64,000 nucleotides of DNA from Imperialibacter sp964351395 (GTDB lineage: Bacteria > Bacteroidota > Bacteroidia > Cytophagales > Cyclobacteriaceae): NCBI GenBank assembly GCA_964351395.1, contig CAYGOF010000003.1:186001-250000 (forward strand), given 5' to 3'. This document shows, piece by piece, positions 45,501 through 53,829 of this stretch. Under the pieces are notes generated by a model. The model saw only the letters and a list, made by a program, of their open reading frames with translations. It ran no database searches and had not been told where the DNA came from. The number at the start of each line of letters is the position of its first letter. The first letter of the stretch is position 1. A program made the translations under genes and the position numbers.

Positions 45501-48500
45501 CAAATATACTCAAACAGGAGGCGTGGCCACATTTGGAAAAAATGCCACACCAGCTACCACAAGAGGCGTTTTTGAAATAATCAACACAGGCAGTGATTTT
45601 ACACTCGATATCGATGAGGCTTCAGGAGAATCATTTACCATTGTGCGACACCTTAACTCCACTACTGTGCCGTCGCTCCGTCTTTCGCCAGCTACAAGTA
45701 GTATTGGTGACGGTTCGATCATCACCATTGGTGACGTAAATACACCCGCCTCTCAAACAAACTTCGGAATCTACTCAAGTATTAACCTCGAAACGCTGAG
45801 GATTGCTTCGGCGAATATTACTGCCAAAACTTATACAAACCCACTCATTGTAGACCAACTAGATATCTCTACAGGGGGCACCTTCAATGCCAATGGATTC
45901 AATTTGACAGTGAATGAAAACCTGATCAACAACGGTAATTTTGTTTCAAGTGGATCCACATCTAATAATCAAACTACTTACTTCCCTACAGCAACCACCG
46001 GTACAATTTCCGGCTCGGGGACGACTACTTTTTGGAATTTGGAAAAATCTGGAGTTGGTATACTTGCCCTGGCAAATTCTATTACCGTAGCTAACAATGC
46101 ATATATTTTAGCAGGAACGTTGGATACTGACACCTATGCATTTAACATTAAAAAAGATCTTCAGCACGACGCCACCCATCAAAGTGCTGCTGGAGGCCCA
46201 GGGATAGTGTTCAATGGCACCGAAAAACAAAACCTCAGCAGAAGCACATCAGGGCTTAGTCAATTTGGTGTTCTCAACCTTAATAATGCTGCAGGACTTG
46301 TAATAACCGGCGCAGATCAAAACTTCCAGATAGATCAAAAAATAGTGCTTACCACAGGAGTGATGGACATTGGAGGCAATCTCCTTATTCTTCCGGAAAC
46401 AGCAACGATCGAAAATGGCACTGGTGGAACTGGTAAGGCAGACTTCAACGTCAACAAAATGATTCAGACCAATAGTTCTATCAGGGACTTTGGCCTGAGG
46501 AAGTTTTTCCCTGCCATCACCGGCGGTGCTACTACCTTCACTTTTCCTGTAGGCTTAACGGCTTACACGCCTGCAGTCGTTACAGTAAATGATATATCTG
46601 CCAGCTATATGACCGTGAGGCCTGTGGCTGACCTACCACCAATTGCCGAAGATACAGAAGGTATTTCTGGCTGTACCGATCCTGAAATAGTGGACTCAAA
46701 CAATGTACTACAATACTACTGGATCATTAAATCGAGTGGGGTTTCCGGACTCAATGGAACTTTAGAAATGTATTATGATGCATCCAACCTTGCAGTTACG
46801 GCACCTTATACAGTAGCCAACTACGGACCAGCCAGGTTATTCAATGTCAACTCTTCCTGGGACAAAGTATTTACTACGGCTGACTTTGATGAGAACAACG
46901 TAAGAATTGCCTACCCACTCAACTCAACTTCCGATGCAAGTTTAGAGGGGATCTACACAGCTGGTGTGACGCTGCAAAACGATGGCACTTCTCAATTATG
47001 CGGAGCGGCCATTCCCGATCAGGTCCCCACATTCACCACTTTTGAGTCAGCAACATCAGGTACGTTTTTTACAGCCGGCTCCTATCAGGAAGCTAGCGCT
47101 CCTGACCCGGGAAGTTCTTCGGATATTGTGGTTAAAGCTGGCTATACCTTGGTATTGAATACAAATAGCATTAGAATAAGAAAACTGACTATCGAAGCAG
47201 GTGGAACCCTGGAGATTGGCACAGGAACAAACAACCATAACCTTGGCTTTGTCACTGGCAATGGAAATCTTAAGCTTTCATCAGACGTTGGATCTATTTC
47301 GTTTCCTACCGGAGATTACGAAACGTTTTTTCCCGACGCCAATTGCTCAGGGGGAGGAGGACTAGAGTTTGCAGGCAATGGTTCATATGCTGTGCTTGCC
47401 GATCTACCTAATGTAAGGAGACTAGTATTTTCAGGCGCAGGAGACAGAACACTACCCAACAACAACACATTGAAAGTGTGTGATGATCTTGAAATTTTGG
47501 GCACTGTTAATGTAATCATACCAGATGGAAACAATTCAACATCAGTTTATGGTAACATCTACAAGTCTGACCTCGCTACCTTCGACAATGGGGGCGGTAC
47601 AAGTAGAATGATTCTTAGAGGTAGTGCTGCACAAGCAATCTCAGGAGATTTCACCGGTGGCAACTCATTTAATCAGCTTGAAATTAACAATGACAATGGT
47701 GTAACAGTCATCAACAATGCGGATGCATTAAGGGGTATTTCTGCAAATGCAGATGTAGATGTTGACGGGCAGCTTGTTTTCACCAACGGACTAATATCTA
47801 CAAATACAACCAACTCTTTAAGATTAACCCTCAACGGTACGCTCTCTGGTAACAATACTGCGAGATACGTGAACGGGCCATTTTTACGAGAATTGCCACC
47901 AAATGTCGCTTCTTATATATTTCCAGTTGGGAAAGGGACCAGAAGCGGTCAGATGCAAGTTAAAGCTCCGGCAGGCTACATAGGCACCAAAAACTGGACC
48001 GTAGAGTATTTCAACACTGGAGCAAATGCCATTGGCCCTGTTACAGATGTAGATCCAGCTGATGGCATTGTTAAGGTAAGTGGCAACGAGTATTGGATGA
48101 TAGAGACTCCCTCTCCGGCCAGTTCCAGTGTTCAATTCAGCTGGAACGCCCAATCCGATGTACAAAGCACCATTAGTAACTTAAGAATGGCCTTTTGGAC
48201 TGGCACGCTGTGGGATATGATTCCTACTACCACCGCTCCAGCTGGCACAGTTGCATCAGGTACGATTACGGTAGGTCCACTAAGCTATAGCACGAAATTT
48301 GTCACTTTCGGAACAATTGATGATGTTGCCACTCCACTTCCAGTAGAATTCATCAATGTAAGCGCGCAGGAAATGAACGGGGTTGTTAGCATTGAATGGG
48401 CGACTGGCGGCGAGTTCAATAACGACTATTTCATCGTTGAGCGTTCCAATGATGGTAACACCTTTGAGTCCATTGGGCAAACAAATGGCGCAGGCACAAC

Positions 48501-48894
48501 TTCTGAGAGAAGGGATTATTCTTTAACAGATTTTAATCCATTCTGGGGCACCTCTTACTACCGAATCAAACAAGTCGATTATGACGGAGAGTTTGAATTC
48601 AGCCCACTTGCAAAAGTAAGTGTTAAAAAAGCTCCACTATCAGTTGGCGTATATCCCAACCCGGCAGAAACCGACTTTACACTCACAGCCAGAGGATTGA
48701 GCGGTAACAGTCTGGTACATTTTTACATGACGGACCTCAACGGAATAATGATACTGTCTGGCGACGGTGAAACCACATCGCAGGGAGATTTTTCAGCAGA
48801 TATACTTTTACCTAAAAACATCAGCAAGGGTATCTACGTAGTGGTGTTGTCTTCTGAAAATCAGACCCAGAGATTGAAGCTCATTGTAAAATAA
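39532..48894 (+). CDS. Giant secreted protein with T9SS type A sorting domain
   Basis: About 3,120 aa from the ATG at 39532 (MKKLIGLQIILLSFSPLFVS signal peptide); a start at 39466 would put a non-signal leader in front. Residues ~40-270 form a LamG/concanavalin-like domain (NVLWLKADVGV, SAWADQSGNGLNALQ). The long middle is made of Asn/Gly/Thr-rich parallel-beta-helix-like segments with many GNxT/GGTxxF turns. The last ~180 residues hold a fibronectin-like domain (WATGGEFNNDYFIVERSNDG) and the ~75-aa sorting domain (VGVYPNPAETDFTLTA ... ISKGIYVVVLSS...QRLKLIVK). T9SS exports and anchors such proteins on the cell surface, often as adhesins for gliding. A strong terminator follows; the gene is single. 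Confidence 0.93.
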   Translation: MKKLIGLQIILLSFSPLFVSYGQSGPAGIGTGDGSIAPRNVLWLKADVGVTQSSNRVSAWADQSGNGLNALQADGTKQPLYSAVNANLNNLPSINFGPTGTNNFHLAIPDNSLLDGSSQMAFFIVLRSNTAGGAVGVLNKRTGVGANQSYRFYRNGGNFTSDISNGNAINLSGTSDNSNYIISSSYDQSLSGNKYFLFRNSAASASAAVTTTLPDNASPLTIGSFDPTDGSNRSFPGDIAEVIIYNQLVSAPQRVIIENMLGQKYGINLTTNDIFGNLGTYSAAPYFTQFRGLGTVDGTTKVTSATSDALQIREVNSSLDAGEFVAFAHDGTAHAEGIVTEIGAGVTSRWARSWYAEVSQSGVVDGGAVNAELVFDFSDAGLTFSGNLSEYVLLYRNDPAANFTSIFVDSYTLESGDKVVASVPSSRLKSGYYTLGKGTQLTSKTWYVFQDGNWANPTTWTLDASTAPLFKNPGNDVPGSEDDVIIRPGRTVTVQSATNNITINSMEVRGNLYLTTSTGHNFKTINGNGQIRLQGNGGTANFPAGITTGNIGFSDPDNGGTLIMAGAGNMSLLVPRTFKNLRIDKTASTDKITLGTNYTLYGDFTVRNGVFEFGDGTTTARTLTVGGNVVVEDNGTTKIGSIVTANANATHSFTISGNFTNDGKVYFTNRADFASTAARYSPATSYYTSDDVTGRVNTFFTSASNDQTVACNDLTYFSRIIVDKGVNDTYTLSIQAPDSAYFRLLGRANYDVNSDITAATSNLNAFALIKGTAKLGVNVSVPVINTTGNYSIPSAAKLQVDGGFVAKTGGTAIVPYGTVEVTSGKLIASVGSGLTLRDSGKLKVDGGTVSMAAFRTSVNGASAQGTYEQNGGTVSINGGGSVNNSYALFSLTYSGNVFIMTGGELIVKGRNNLGTSSTRGNIFINCDPGNQLVTGGTVIFESNTATEYRVTSRAPFYNVKMRAASGTVGNIVLTETTSGTGGGADEPTLAAQPLKVLNDLIIHGYNDDFYNNPLGNFPITFAPITSAANNNDVYVGGSFYVGRNSEYQAVFGGLAPYDGIADLPTDVNTTYLNQTIGTSAIDTIFAGNNRIEIGTLVVNRTSGNEVRQIARSGNNGSIRLDVNGDISVLSGTVDQNAYTIRIWGNITNNDRLGTYFSTGPYPTASGTPDVAQIRFREDPPLTISTTDNAIFGNIRFNVGAGTNVELNSDVLIERVEYLNGRIYVKNHTLTIDEIWNLNNGGGNYFNSDVVNTSILRVNNDGITGNILVFTDGNPSDGGLRLKITGNTVAENETSRVANTGPITFPVGFTLDGGTTFYSRPAQLKVKDFMDDGYVRINVASGELQTSDLSGGEILQHYWKVSHSDFTDEPNVAFRFYYRASNSVVPGVDRPNLEPAGLEENYVPGYVLNESPYTRAYESNPVSDLTDIVTSSYQNNSQNNATKYITFNGTSTGGEFTQAGFSGFQLVNANFTAGQAARFTGAPLVYYTKGRDRTGTQPDWNTANTWTRSDQVGFNSANPHLSTNPDSPDAPGVGDIAVIGFFPYDDPQTTYRGYPHSARVNGGDVNAAKLTFTQMTDNLGNAPVARKPLSELGGSNDFQFRPTLTWNSTGNILINTIDGEGTIRVRGGSTNANQRDPSFAAVDLGLFTSQDSSTLLYEAFNDYTINNIPDQLPTLFITNDGWGANNRTVTIAKSFETKQNFEISGNSNLALSTATGGNVTVNGNLYLRPLVNGTGGGELRFGNSGIPWTVDVAGSVYIGNPAGTAASGGNVIRVLSGGTINHELLVGGDIVVNTTGNNTTVAPNGNGLIFGGNAESNIRLTLNGAQSKALTTINGNAPQLYRVALNKKGDPTATFAFNNNFTLSGLTNTTDKAIEIINGTLVLDDPSIDVTLSSGGGNFLLPNSLNTDAASGSGGLEVRQGIARISGVDTGLILDGPLTVSGGTMNMDGGVGINNFIEYSASGSAQITVTGGVLTVGSQVRRTTTSTSGVLKYTQTGGVATFGKNATPATTRGVFEIINTGSDFTLDIDEASGESFTIVRHLNSTTVPSLRLSPATSSIGDGSIITIGDVNTPASQTNFGIYSSINLETLRIASANITAKTYTNPLIVDQLDISTGGTFNANGFNLTVNENLINNGNFVSSGSTSNNQTTYFPTATTGTISGSGTTTFWNLEKSGVGILALANSITVANNAYILAGTLDTDTYAFNIKKDLQHDATHQSAAGGPGIVFNGTEKQNLSRSTSGLSQFGVLNLNNAAGLVITGADQNFQIDQKIVLTTGVMDIGGNLLILPETATIENGTGGTGKADFNVNKMIQTNSSIRDFGLRKFFPAITGGATTFTFPVGLTAYTPAVVTVNDISASYMTVRPVADLPPIAEDTEGISGCTDPEIVDSNNVLQYYWIIKSSGVSGLNGTLEMYYDASNLAVTAPYTVANYGPARLFNVNSSWDKVFTTADFDENNVRIAYPLNSTSDASLEGIYTAGVTLQNDGTSQLCGAAIPDQVPTFTTFESATSGTFFTAGSYQEASAPDPGSSSDIVVKAGYTLVLNTNSIRIRKLTIEAGGTLEIGTGTNNHNLGFVTGNGNLKLSSDVGSISFPTGDYETFFPDANCSGGGGLEFAGNGSYAVLADLPNVRRLVFSGAGDRTLPNNNTLKVCDDLEILGTVNVIIPDGNNSTSVYGNIYKSDLATFDNGGGTSRMILRGSAAQAISGDFTGGNSFNQLEINNDNGVTVINNADALRGISANADVDVDGQLVFTNGLISTNTTNSLRLTLNGTLSGNNTARYVNGPFLRELPPNVASYIFPVGKGTRSGQMQVKAPAGYIGTKNWTVEYFNTGANAIGPVTDVDPADGIVKVSGNEYWMIETPSPASSSVQFSWNAQSDVQSTISNLRMAFWTGTLWDMIPTTTAPAGTVASGTITVGPLSYSTKFVTFGTIDDVATPLPVEFINVSAQEMNGVVSIEWATGGEFNNDYFIVERSNDGNTFESIGQTNGAGTTSERRDYSLTDFNPFWGTSYYRIKQVDYDGEFEFSPLAKVSVKKAPLSVGVYPNPAETDFTLTARGLSGNSLVHFYMTDLNGIMILSGDGETTSQGDFSADILLPKNISKGIYVVVLSSENQTQRLKLIVK

Positions 48895-48913
48895 GTTACC
48901 TGCTCCTGTCAGG

Positions 48914-48960
48914 AGGCCATTTGCTGATCTTCATTTCAGCAAATGGCCTTTTATTTTTTT
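48914..48960 (+). terminator. Strong rho-independent terminator after the giant gene
   Basis: A perfect 14-bp stem AGGCCATTTGCTGA / TCAGCAAATGGCCT with an 8-nt loop, followed by a T-rich tail (TTTATTTTTTTT), 20 bp after the stop codon. Confidence 0.93.
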
Positions 48961-49148
48961 TGGGCTTGGTTTCATTTGGTTTTCGATTTACTTGATCAGG
49001 ATTTCTTATCAAACTTTGCCAAACTTCATATTTCAACTTAATTTCAAAGCCGTCAAATGGAGGCCTTGCTTTTCAGTAGCCTACTCTACTTTTTAGCTTG
49101 AAACAGAAAGCAAATTCTCTTGGGAACACACTTTAATTTTTTTGAAAC

Positions 49149-51023
49149 ATGAAGAAACAAATCGCATTCTCTCTGACTATGTTGTGGGCAATAGCCTCGG
49201 CATGGGCTCAGGAAGGATACAAGACACTACCTCTTAACGACCTCTCAGCTTTTAAGCCACAAGCTGGAAATTGGATGATTGTTGGTGATGTAACTATGGA
49301 TAGAAACGTATCCATTCACCATGAAGCGCCGGCCGTTGAAACAACCAAAAAGAAGAAAAGGAATGCACCAGAGCCAGAGGTAGCCCATCCGGTGAAGTAT
49401 TCCGCCGGACAGGGTATTCTTCTCAATTTCAACGATGATCAGAAGAAAGATCAATTGGTAACCACCTGGAACCATGGTGACATTGAACTAGAATTAGAGG
49501 TCATGATCCCAAGGGGTTCCAACTCTGGTATCTATTTGCAGGGCAACTATGAGGTGCAGCTGCTTGATAGTTGGGGTGTGAAGAACCCTGGATTCAGTGA
49601 TATTGGAGGTATTTACCGCAACTGGGAAAATGAACCCGAAAAAGCCTATGCAGGAAAAGCACCCAGAGTGAACGCTGCTAAGGCCCCCGGTTTGTGGCAA
49701 ACAATGAAAATATCTTTTCAAGCGCCCCGTTTTAATGCGGCAGGTGAAAAAACGGAAAACGCCAGGTTCATATTTGTGGAACTGAATGGCGTTCGTATTC
49801 ACGACAACCTGGAGGTTCCCCGCTTAACAGGAGGCCCGTTAAGCGATAAAGAAGTGGCTGAAGGTCCTTTAATGATCCAGGGTGATCATGGCCCGGTGGC
49901 CTTCCGCAACATTCGCTACAGATTATTGAAGCCATCTAACGTGACGCTTTCAGGCATCAATTACGAAGTATTTGACGGCCATTTTGAAAGTGAAAAAGAA
50001 TTCAAAGACCTGAAGCCGACGTCTATTGGATCAACAGAACAGCTCACCTGGGAAGTGGCTAAGAAAGACAATGAGTTTGCCGTGAAGTACTATGGTGCAC
50101 TGGAAATTCCAGCAGAAGACACTTACACATTCACTCCCAATACTGGGAATGCCATGAGACTTGTCATCGACAGTCAACCAGTGTTCGATTTCAATCAAAG
50201 AGGTGGTAAATCGGTGAAGCTAAGTAAAGGCACTCATGCCTTTGAGATTACCTACTTTAAGTATGTGAGCTGGGTGAGTCCAAACATGGGGCTATGGGTG
50301 GAGAGTTCTAATAGCTACCCTCAGGCCTTGCATGCCTTTAGTTCGTTTCCTCCTGCCAGCAACGTGGCCTCTCCCATCATTGTGGAAACAGGCAATAGTC
50401 CACGACTACTAAGAGCTTTTCTTGATTACAAAAAAGACAGAAGTAAAAGACTAACTCATACCATTGCTGTGGGCGACCCGTCCGGCCTCAACTATATTTA
50501 TGACATGAAAAGTGGAAGCATCGTTTGTTTGTGGAGAGGCGGCTTTATCGACGCCACTCCCATGTGGCATGATAGAGGCGACGGTTCTTTCAGGCCTATC
50601 GGCGTAACTGAATACCTCACCAGCCAGCCAACTTTGGTGCTAGCCGGACAGACTAGTCAAACACTGGAATTAAACAACATCCCTGATTTCAGCAGCAAAG
50701 GGTACACGTTGGATGCAAGCGGCCTTCCAACGTTCCTTTATACTTATAGTGGTACGAACGTAAAAGATAAAAGTATACTAGTTGAAGACGGCAAAGTCCT
50801 TCAACGAGAAGTGACTGTAGAAAATGCCCCTGCAGGAAGCCAGCTTCGTATTGCTGAAGGCAGCGACATCAGAAAGCTTGATAATGGCGCTTATTCGATC
50901 AATGGGTTTGAATATTATATCGAAGTCAAATCTGGGCAGCAGCCAAGCGTGATCGATAAAGGCACTACAAAAGAGCTGCTTGTTCCTGCAACGAGCCCTG
51001 TCGTTTATCAAATCGTTTGGTAG
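49149..51023 (+). CDS. Secreted DUF1080 (3-keto-disaccharide hydrolase-like) + PA14 protein
   Basis: A 624-aa exported protein (signal peptide FSLTMLWAIASAWAQ). Residues ~35-260 are a DUF1080/laminarinase-like jelly roll (NSGIYLQGNYEVQLLDSWG, IYRNWENEPEKAYAG, GPLMIQGDHGPVAFRNIRYR), the fold of 3-keto-glycoside hydrolases. Residues ~270-395 resemble PA14 (YYGALEIPAEDTYTFTPNTG), a carbohydrate-binding module. The C-terminal ~220 residues are unassigned beta-rich sequence. It is followed 18 bp later by a sugar-dehydrogenase-like cytochrome and probably forms a periplasmic carbohydrate-oxidation unit with it. Confidence 0.85.
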   Translation: MKKQIAFSLTMLWAIASAWAQEGYKTLPLNDLSAFKPQAGNWMIVGDVTMDRNVSIHHEAPAVETTKKKKRNAPEPEVAHPVKYSAGQGILLNFNDDQKKDQLVTTWNHGDIELELEVMIPRGSNSGIYLQGNYEVQLLDSWGVKNPGFSDIGGIYRNWENEPEKAYAGKAPRVNAAKAPGLWQTMKISFQAPRFNAAGEKTENARFIFVELNGVRIHDNLEVPRLTGGPLSDKEVAEGPLMIQGDHGPVAFRNIRYRLLKPSNVTLSGINYEVFDGHFESEKEFKDLKPTSIGSTEQLTWEVAKKDNEFAVKYYGALEIPAEDTYTFTPNTGNAMRLVIDSQPVFDFNQRGGKSVKLSKGTHAFEITYFKYVSWVSPNMGLWVESSNSYPQALHAFSSFPPASNVASPIIVETGNSPRLLRAFLDYKKDRSKRLTHTIAVGDPSGLNYIYDMKSGSIVCLWRGGFIDATPMWHDRGDGSFRPIGVTEYLTSQPTLVLAGQTSQTLELNNIPDFSSKGYTLDASGLPTFLYTYSGTNVKDKSILVEDGKVLQREVTVENAPAGSQLRIAEGSDIRKLDNGAYSINGFEYYIEVKSGQQPSVIDKGTTKELLVPATSPVVYQIVW

Positions 51024-51041
51024 TATAACTGGAAAGAAATC

Positions 51042-52964
51042 ATGAAAAAATATATCTCATTCATCGCGCTATTGATAAGTTTTACTGCCTTTTCGCAGGA
51101 AGCGACTGAAAGCGACTTCTACAAGATTATTACCATCCCTACTCCAGAAACAATGTTGCTGGAAGTAGGTGGCATAACCACATTACCTGACGGTCGGGTT
51201 GCTCTCGCTACTCGCAGAGGCGACGTTTGGGTAGTGGAAGACCCCTACATGCGCAACAGCAACCTGCCCTCGTTCAAATTGTTTGCCAGTGGTCTTCACG
51301 AACCTCTGGGTTTAACATTTAAGGAAAATGCACTTTATACCGCCCAGCGTGGTGAACTTACCAAATTGCAGGACACAGATGGCGATGGCATCGCCGATGT
51401 TTACGAAACCATTTATGCATGGCCAGTGTCCGGTCATTACCATGAATACTCTTATGGGCCTAAGATTGCCCCTGATGGCAACATGTTTGTGTCGGGGAAC
51501 GTGGCCTTTGGCGACCAGGAGTGGTGGAGAGGTGAGAGCCGTGTGCCGTGGAGAGGATGGATCATGCGCATTAGCCCTGACGGTAAAATGGAACCATGGG
51601 CAACAGGCATGAGATCTCCGGCAGGATTAGGAATGATCAACGGAGAACTATTTTATGCCGATAACCAGGGAGACTGGATTGGCTCAGGCGGCATTTGGCA
51701 TATCAGAAAAGGAAGCTTCACCGGTCACCCGGCGGGACTGAGGTGGGCCGACAAAGCAGAGTCTCCAGTAACCGTTTCAGCCAATGAGTTCTTTTCTAAA
51801 GTACATGAAGAAAGAGCGCAGGTCGATGGCAGGTACCTGAAGCCAGAAAATAATGCTGAAGAGAAAAATCCTGAAATGCTTTTTCACGCCAAAGAAGTGG
51901 TGCCGGAAATTACCCTGCCTGCCGTTTGGTTACCTCATGGGATACTCGGCATTTCAAATTCAGAAATCATCGAGATCGGTGATGGCAGCAATTTTGGCCC
52001 CTTTAAAAACCAGCTGCTAATCGGCGACCAGGGCCAGAGTAAAATCATGCGTGTTTCGCTAGAAAAAGTTAATGGAGAATACCAGGGAGTTGTTTTCGAC
52101 TTCATCAAAGATTTTCAGTCAGGTGTACTGCGCATGAGCTGGGGCCATGATGGATCTCTTTTCGTAGGAGAAACCAATAGAGGCTGGGGATCGGCCGGTA
52201 GCACTACCTCAGGCCTTGAAAGAGTGGTATGGACTGGTGAAACACCTTTTGAAATGCAAACTGTAAAGGCCATGCCCGATGGTTTTGTGATTCATTTCAC
52301 TCAACCGGTAGATAAACAATCGGCCGAGGACTTGGATTCATATGCAGGTCAGTCCTTTATCTACAAATACCATTCAATTTATGGCAGCCCTCCTATTAAC
52401 ACTGAAAAATTAGGAATTAAAGGAGTAAAAGTGGCTGACGACGGCATGAGCGTGAGGCTATTGGTGGACAACCTGCGCAAGTACTATGTGCATGAGATCA
52501 ACTTGCCGGGCATCAAGTCTGCCACTGGGGCTTCAGTGTTGCATGGCACAGGGTACTACACGATGAACAATATTCCGACCGGCGCTAAGCTCGACATGTC
52601 CGGCGTTAGCACCAAACGCTCGTCATTGGAGAAAAAGCCGGCCATGAAAAAAGTGGCTGCCAAACCGGCCGCAGTAAAAGTTGCCACAAATGAAGTGCTC
52701 AGTACCGAAGAAATAAAACCGATTCTTGCCAAAAACACTTGTTTGGCCTGCCACCAGGTCGACAAAAGGCAGGTGGGACCAGCGTATAAAGACATTGCGG
52801 CGAGAAGGTATACTGCAAAACAGATTGTGGATCTTATCCGGGTCCCTAAACCTGAAAACTGGCCAGGCTATTCTACTGAAATGCCTGCTATGCCTCAGGT
52901 ATCTGACGAAGATGCGATGAAGATTGCCAATTGGATTGTGTCGTTACAGGAGGAAAGGCCTTAG
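51042..52964 (+). CDS. Sugar-dehydrogenase-like beta-propeller with C-terminal cytochrome c
   Basis: A 640-aa periplasmic protein (signal peptide FIALLISFTAFSQ). Residues ~30-430 resemble the sorbosone/glucose dehydrogenase-type six-bladed propeller (TLPDGRVALATRRGDVWVVE, DTDGDGIADVYETIYAWPVS). A Lys/Ala-rich linker follows, and a cytochrome c domain starts near residue 560 with the haem motif CLACH and a later Met in TEMPAMPQ as axial ligand. A fusion of this kind passes electrons from substrate oxidation to a c-type carrier. Co-transcribed with the DUF1080 protein. Confidence 0.85.
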   Translation: MKKYISFIALLISFTAFSQEATESDFYKIITIPTPETMLLEVGGITTLPDGRVALATRRGDVWVVEDPYMRNSNLPSFKLFASGLHEPLGLTFKENALYTAQRGELTKLQDTDGDGIADVYETIYAWPVSGHYHEYSYGPKIAPDGNMFVSGNVAFGDQEWWRGESRVPWRGWIMRISPDGKMEPWATGMRSPAGLGMINGELFYADNQGDWIGSGGIWHIRKGSFTGHPAGLRWADKAESPVTVSANEFFSKVHEERAQVDGRYLKPENNAEEKNPEMLFHAKEVVPEITLPAVWLPHGILGISNSEIIEIGDGSNFGPFKNQLLIGDQGQSKIMRVSLEKVNGEYQGVVFDFIKDFQSGVLRMSWGHDGSLFVGETNRGWGSAGSTTSGLERVVWTGETPFEMQTVKAMPDGFVIHFTQPVDKQSAEDLDSYAGQSFIYKYHSIYGSPPINTEKLGIKGVKVADDGMSVRLLVDNLRKYYVHEINLPGIKSATGASVLHGTGYYTMNNIPTGAKLDMSGVSTKRSSLEKKPAMKKVAAKPAAVKVATNEVLSTEEIKPILAKNTCLACHQVDKRQVGPAYKDIAARRYTAKQIVDLIRVPKPENWPGYSTEMPAMPQVSDEDAMKIANWIVSLQEERP

Positions 52965-52981
52965 GCACTAAAATTTTTACA

Positions 52982-53016
52982 AAAAAGGCTTTCAGAGGAA
53001 ATCAGAGAGCCTTTTT
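52982..53016. terminator. Bidirectional terminator between convergent genes
   Basis: AAAAAGGCT (52982-52990) pairs with AGCCTTTTT (53008-53016), giving an A-rich stem foot on one side and a T-run on the other, so it can serve both the cytochrome gene and the convergent ankyrin gene. Confidence 0.8.
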
Positions 53017-53475
53017 TTATGCAAGTAAATCGACGAGTACGTCTGCACCATTTGCTTGTGCATACTTCAAAGCCGTATTCCCTTTTTCATCAACAAGCTC
53101 CTTATTTGCCCCAGCAGCCAATAACATCCTGGCAATGTCAGTCTGTCCAAACATCGAAGCATAGATAAGTGCTGTGGCGCCCTTGGAGTTCTTAATATCC
53201 AGGTGGGTCCCTCGGTCAATTAGCATCTCAGCGATTTCAACATTCCCTTTGAAACAAACACCCATCAAGGCGGTGTTACCAGCAGCATCCAAGGCATTAA
53301 CATCGGCACCACTTTCCAGTAGCAACGCTGTGACTTCAGCCTGCTCACTATAGGCCGCCATCACCAATGGAGTAAAACCACGCATATCAGCCTTATGGAG
53401 TAACGAAGGGTCTTCAGTGAGCATCGCCTTTACATTTTCAAGCTCGCCTTGACGTAATGATTGAAAAAAATCCAT
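53017..53475 (-). CDS. Ankyrin-repeat protein
   Basis: A 152-aa cytoplasmic protein from the ATG at 53475 (MDFFQSLRQGELENVKAML). An ATG at 53505 would add 10 residues but lies inside an inverted repeat. About four ankyrin repeats are visible (GFTPLVMAAYSEQAEVTALL, GNTALMGVCFKGNVEIAEML, GATALIYASMFGQTDIARML, GNTALKYAQANG). These are protein-binding scaffolds. In several bacteria a small ankyrin gene accompanies catalase and oxyR; here it is divergent from an OxyR gene, which suggests a peroxide-stress role by context. Confidence 0.87.
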   Translation of the reverse strand: MDFFQSLRQGELENVKAMLTEDPSLLHKADMRGFTPLVMAAYSEQAEVTALLLESGADVNALDAAGNTALMGVCFKGNVEIAEMLIDRGTHLDIKNSKGATALIYASMFGQTDIARMLLAAGANKELVDEKGNTALKYAQANGADVLVDLLA

Positions 53476-53492
53476 GTTTGTCTTTAAGTAAA

Positions 53493-53518
53493 AAGGAGTA
53501 GCCATTTGACTACTCCTT
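53493..53518. promoter_or_regulatory. Inverted repeat in the ankyrin leader
   Basis: 9-bp arms AAGGAGTAG / CTACTCCTT with an 8-nt loop (CCATTTGA), placed between the ankyrin start and the OxyR gene. It could be an operator or an mRNA hairpin that covers the upstream ATG at 53505. Confidence 0.5.
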
Positions 53519-53829
53519 GCACTAAATCTAATTTATTAGCTGGGTTACTAATTTCTTCAACAGATGTGATTGGCCGTTTTCAACAACTCGCAATCACATC
53601 GTGATAATATCTTAACAAATTGCGTGTCATTATGTTTGAAACCCTTGTCGTTCCAATTCTCCAAGCTAATTGTCTCATTCGGCAAGCAGCCGCATTTAAA
53701 GTTATCTACTTTCAGCAGCCTACTCACTTTTCTTGTCCATGTCAAAAGTATAGCCAAACTAAATATAATTCAAACTGATTTTCTTTATGATTAAATAGAT
53801 AGCATCTATATTGCAGAAACCACTTCTAT
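53519..53829. other. Divergent intergenic region between ankyrin gene and oxyR
   Basis: 311 bp that should hold both promoters and the OxyR-binding site. A minus-strand frame at 53557-53757 has no ATG start and was not accepted as a gene. Confidence 0.5.

Noticed and set aside
53557..53757. Cys-containing 66-codon minus-strand frame between ankyrin gene and oxyR
   Set aside because: No ATG; it would need a TTG start within the divergent promoter region. The five cysteines are interesting but not enough.
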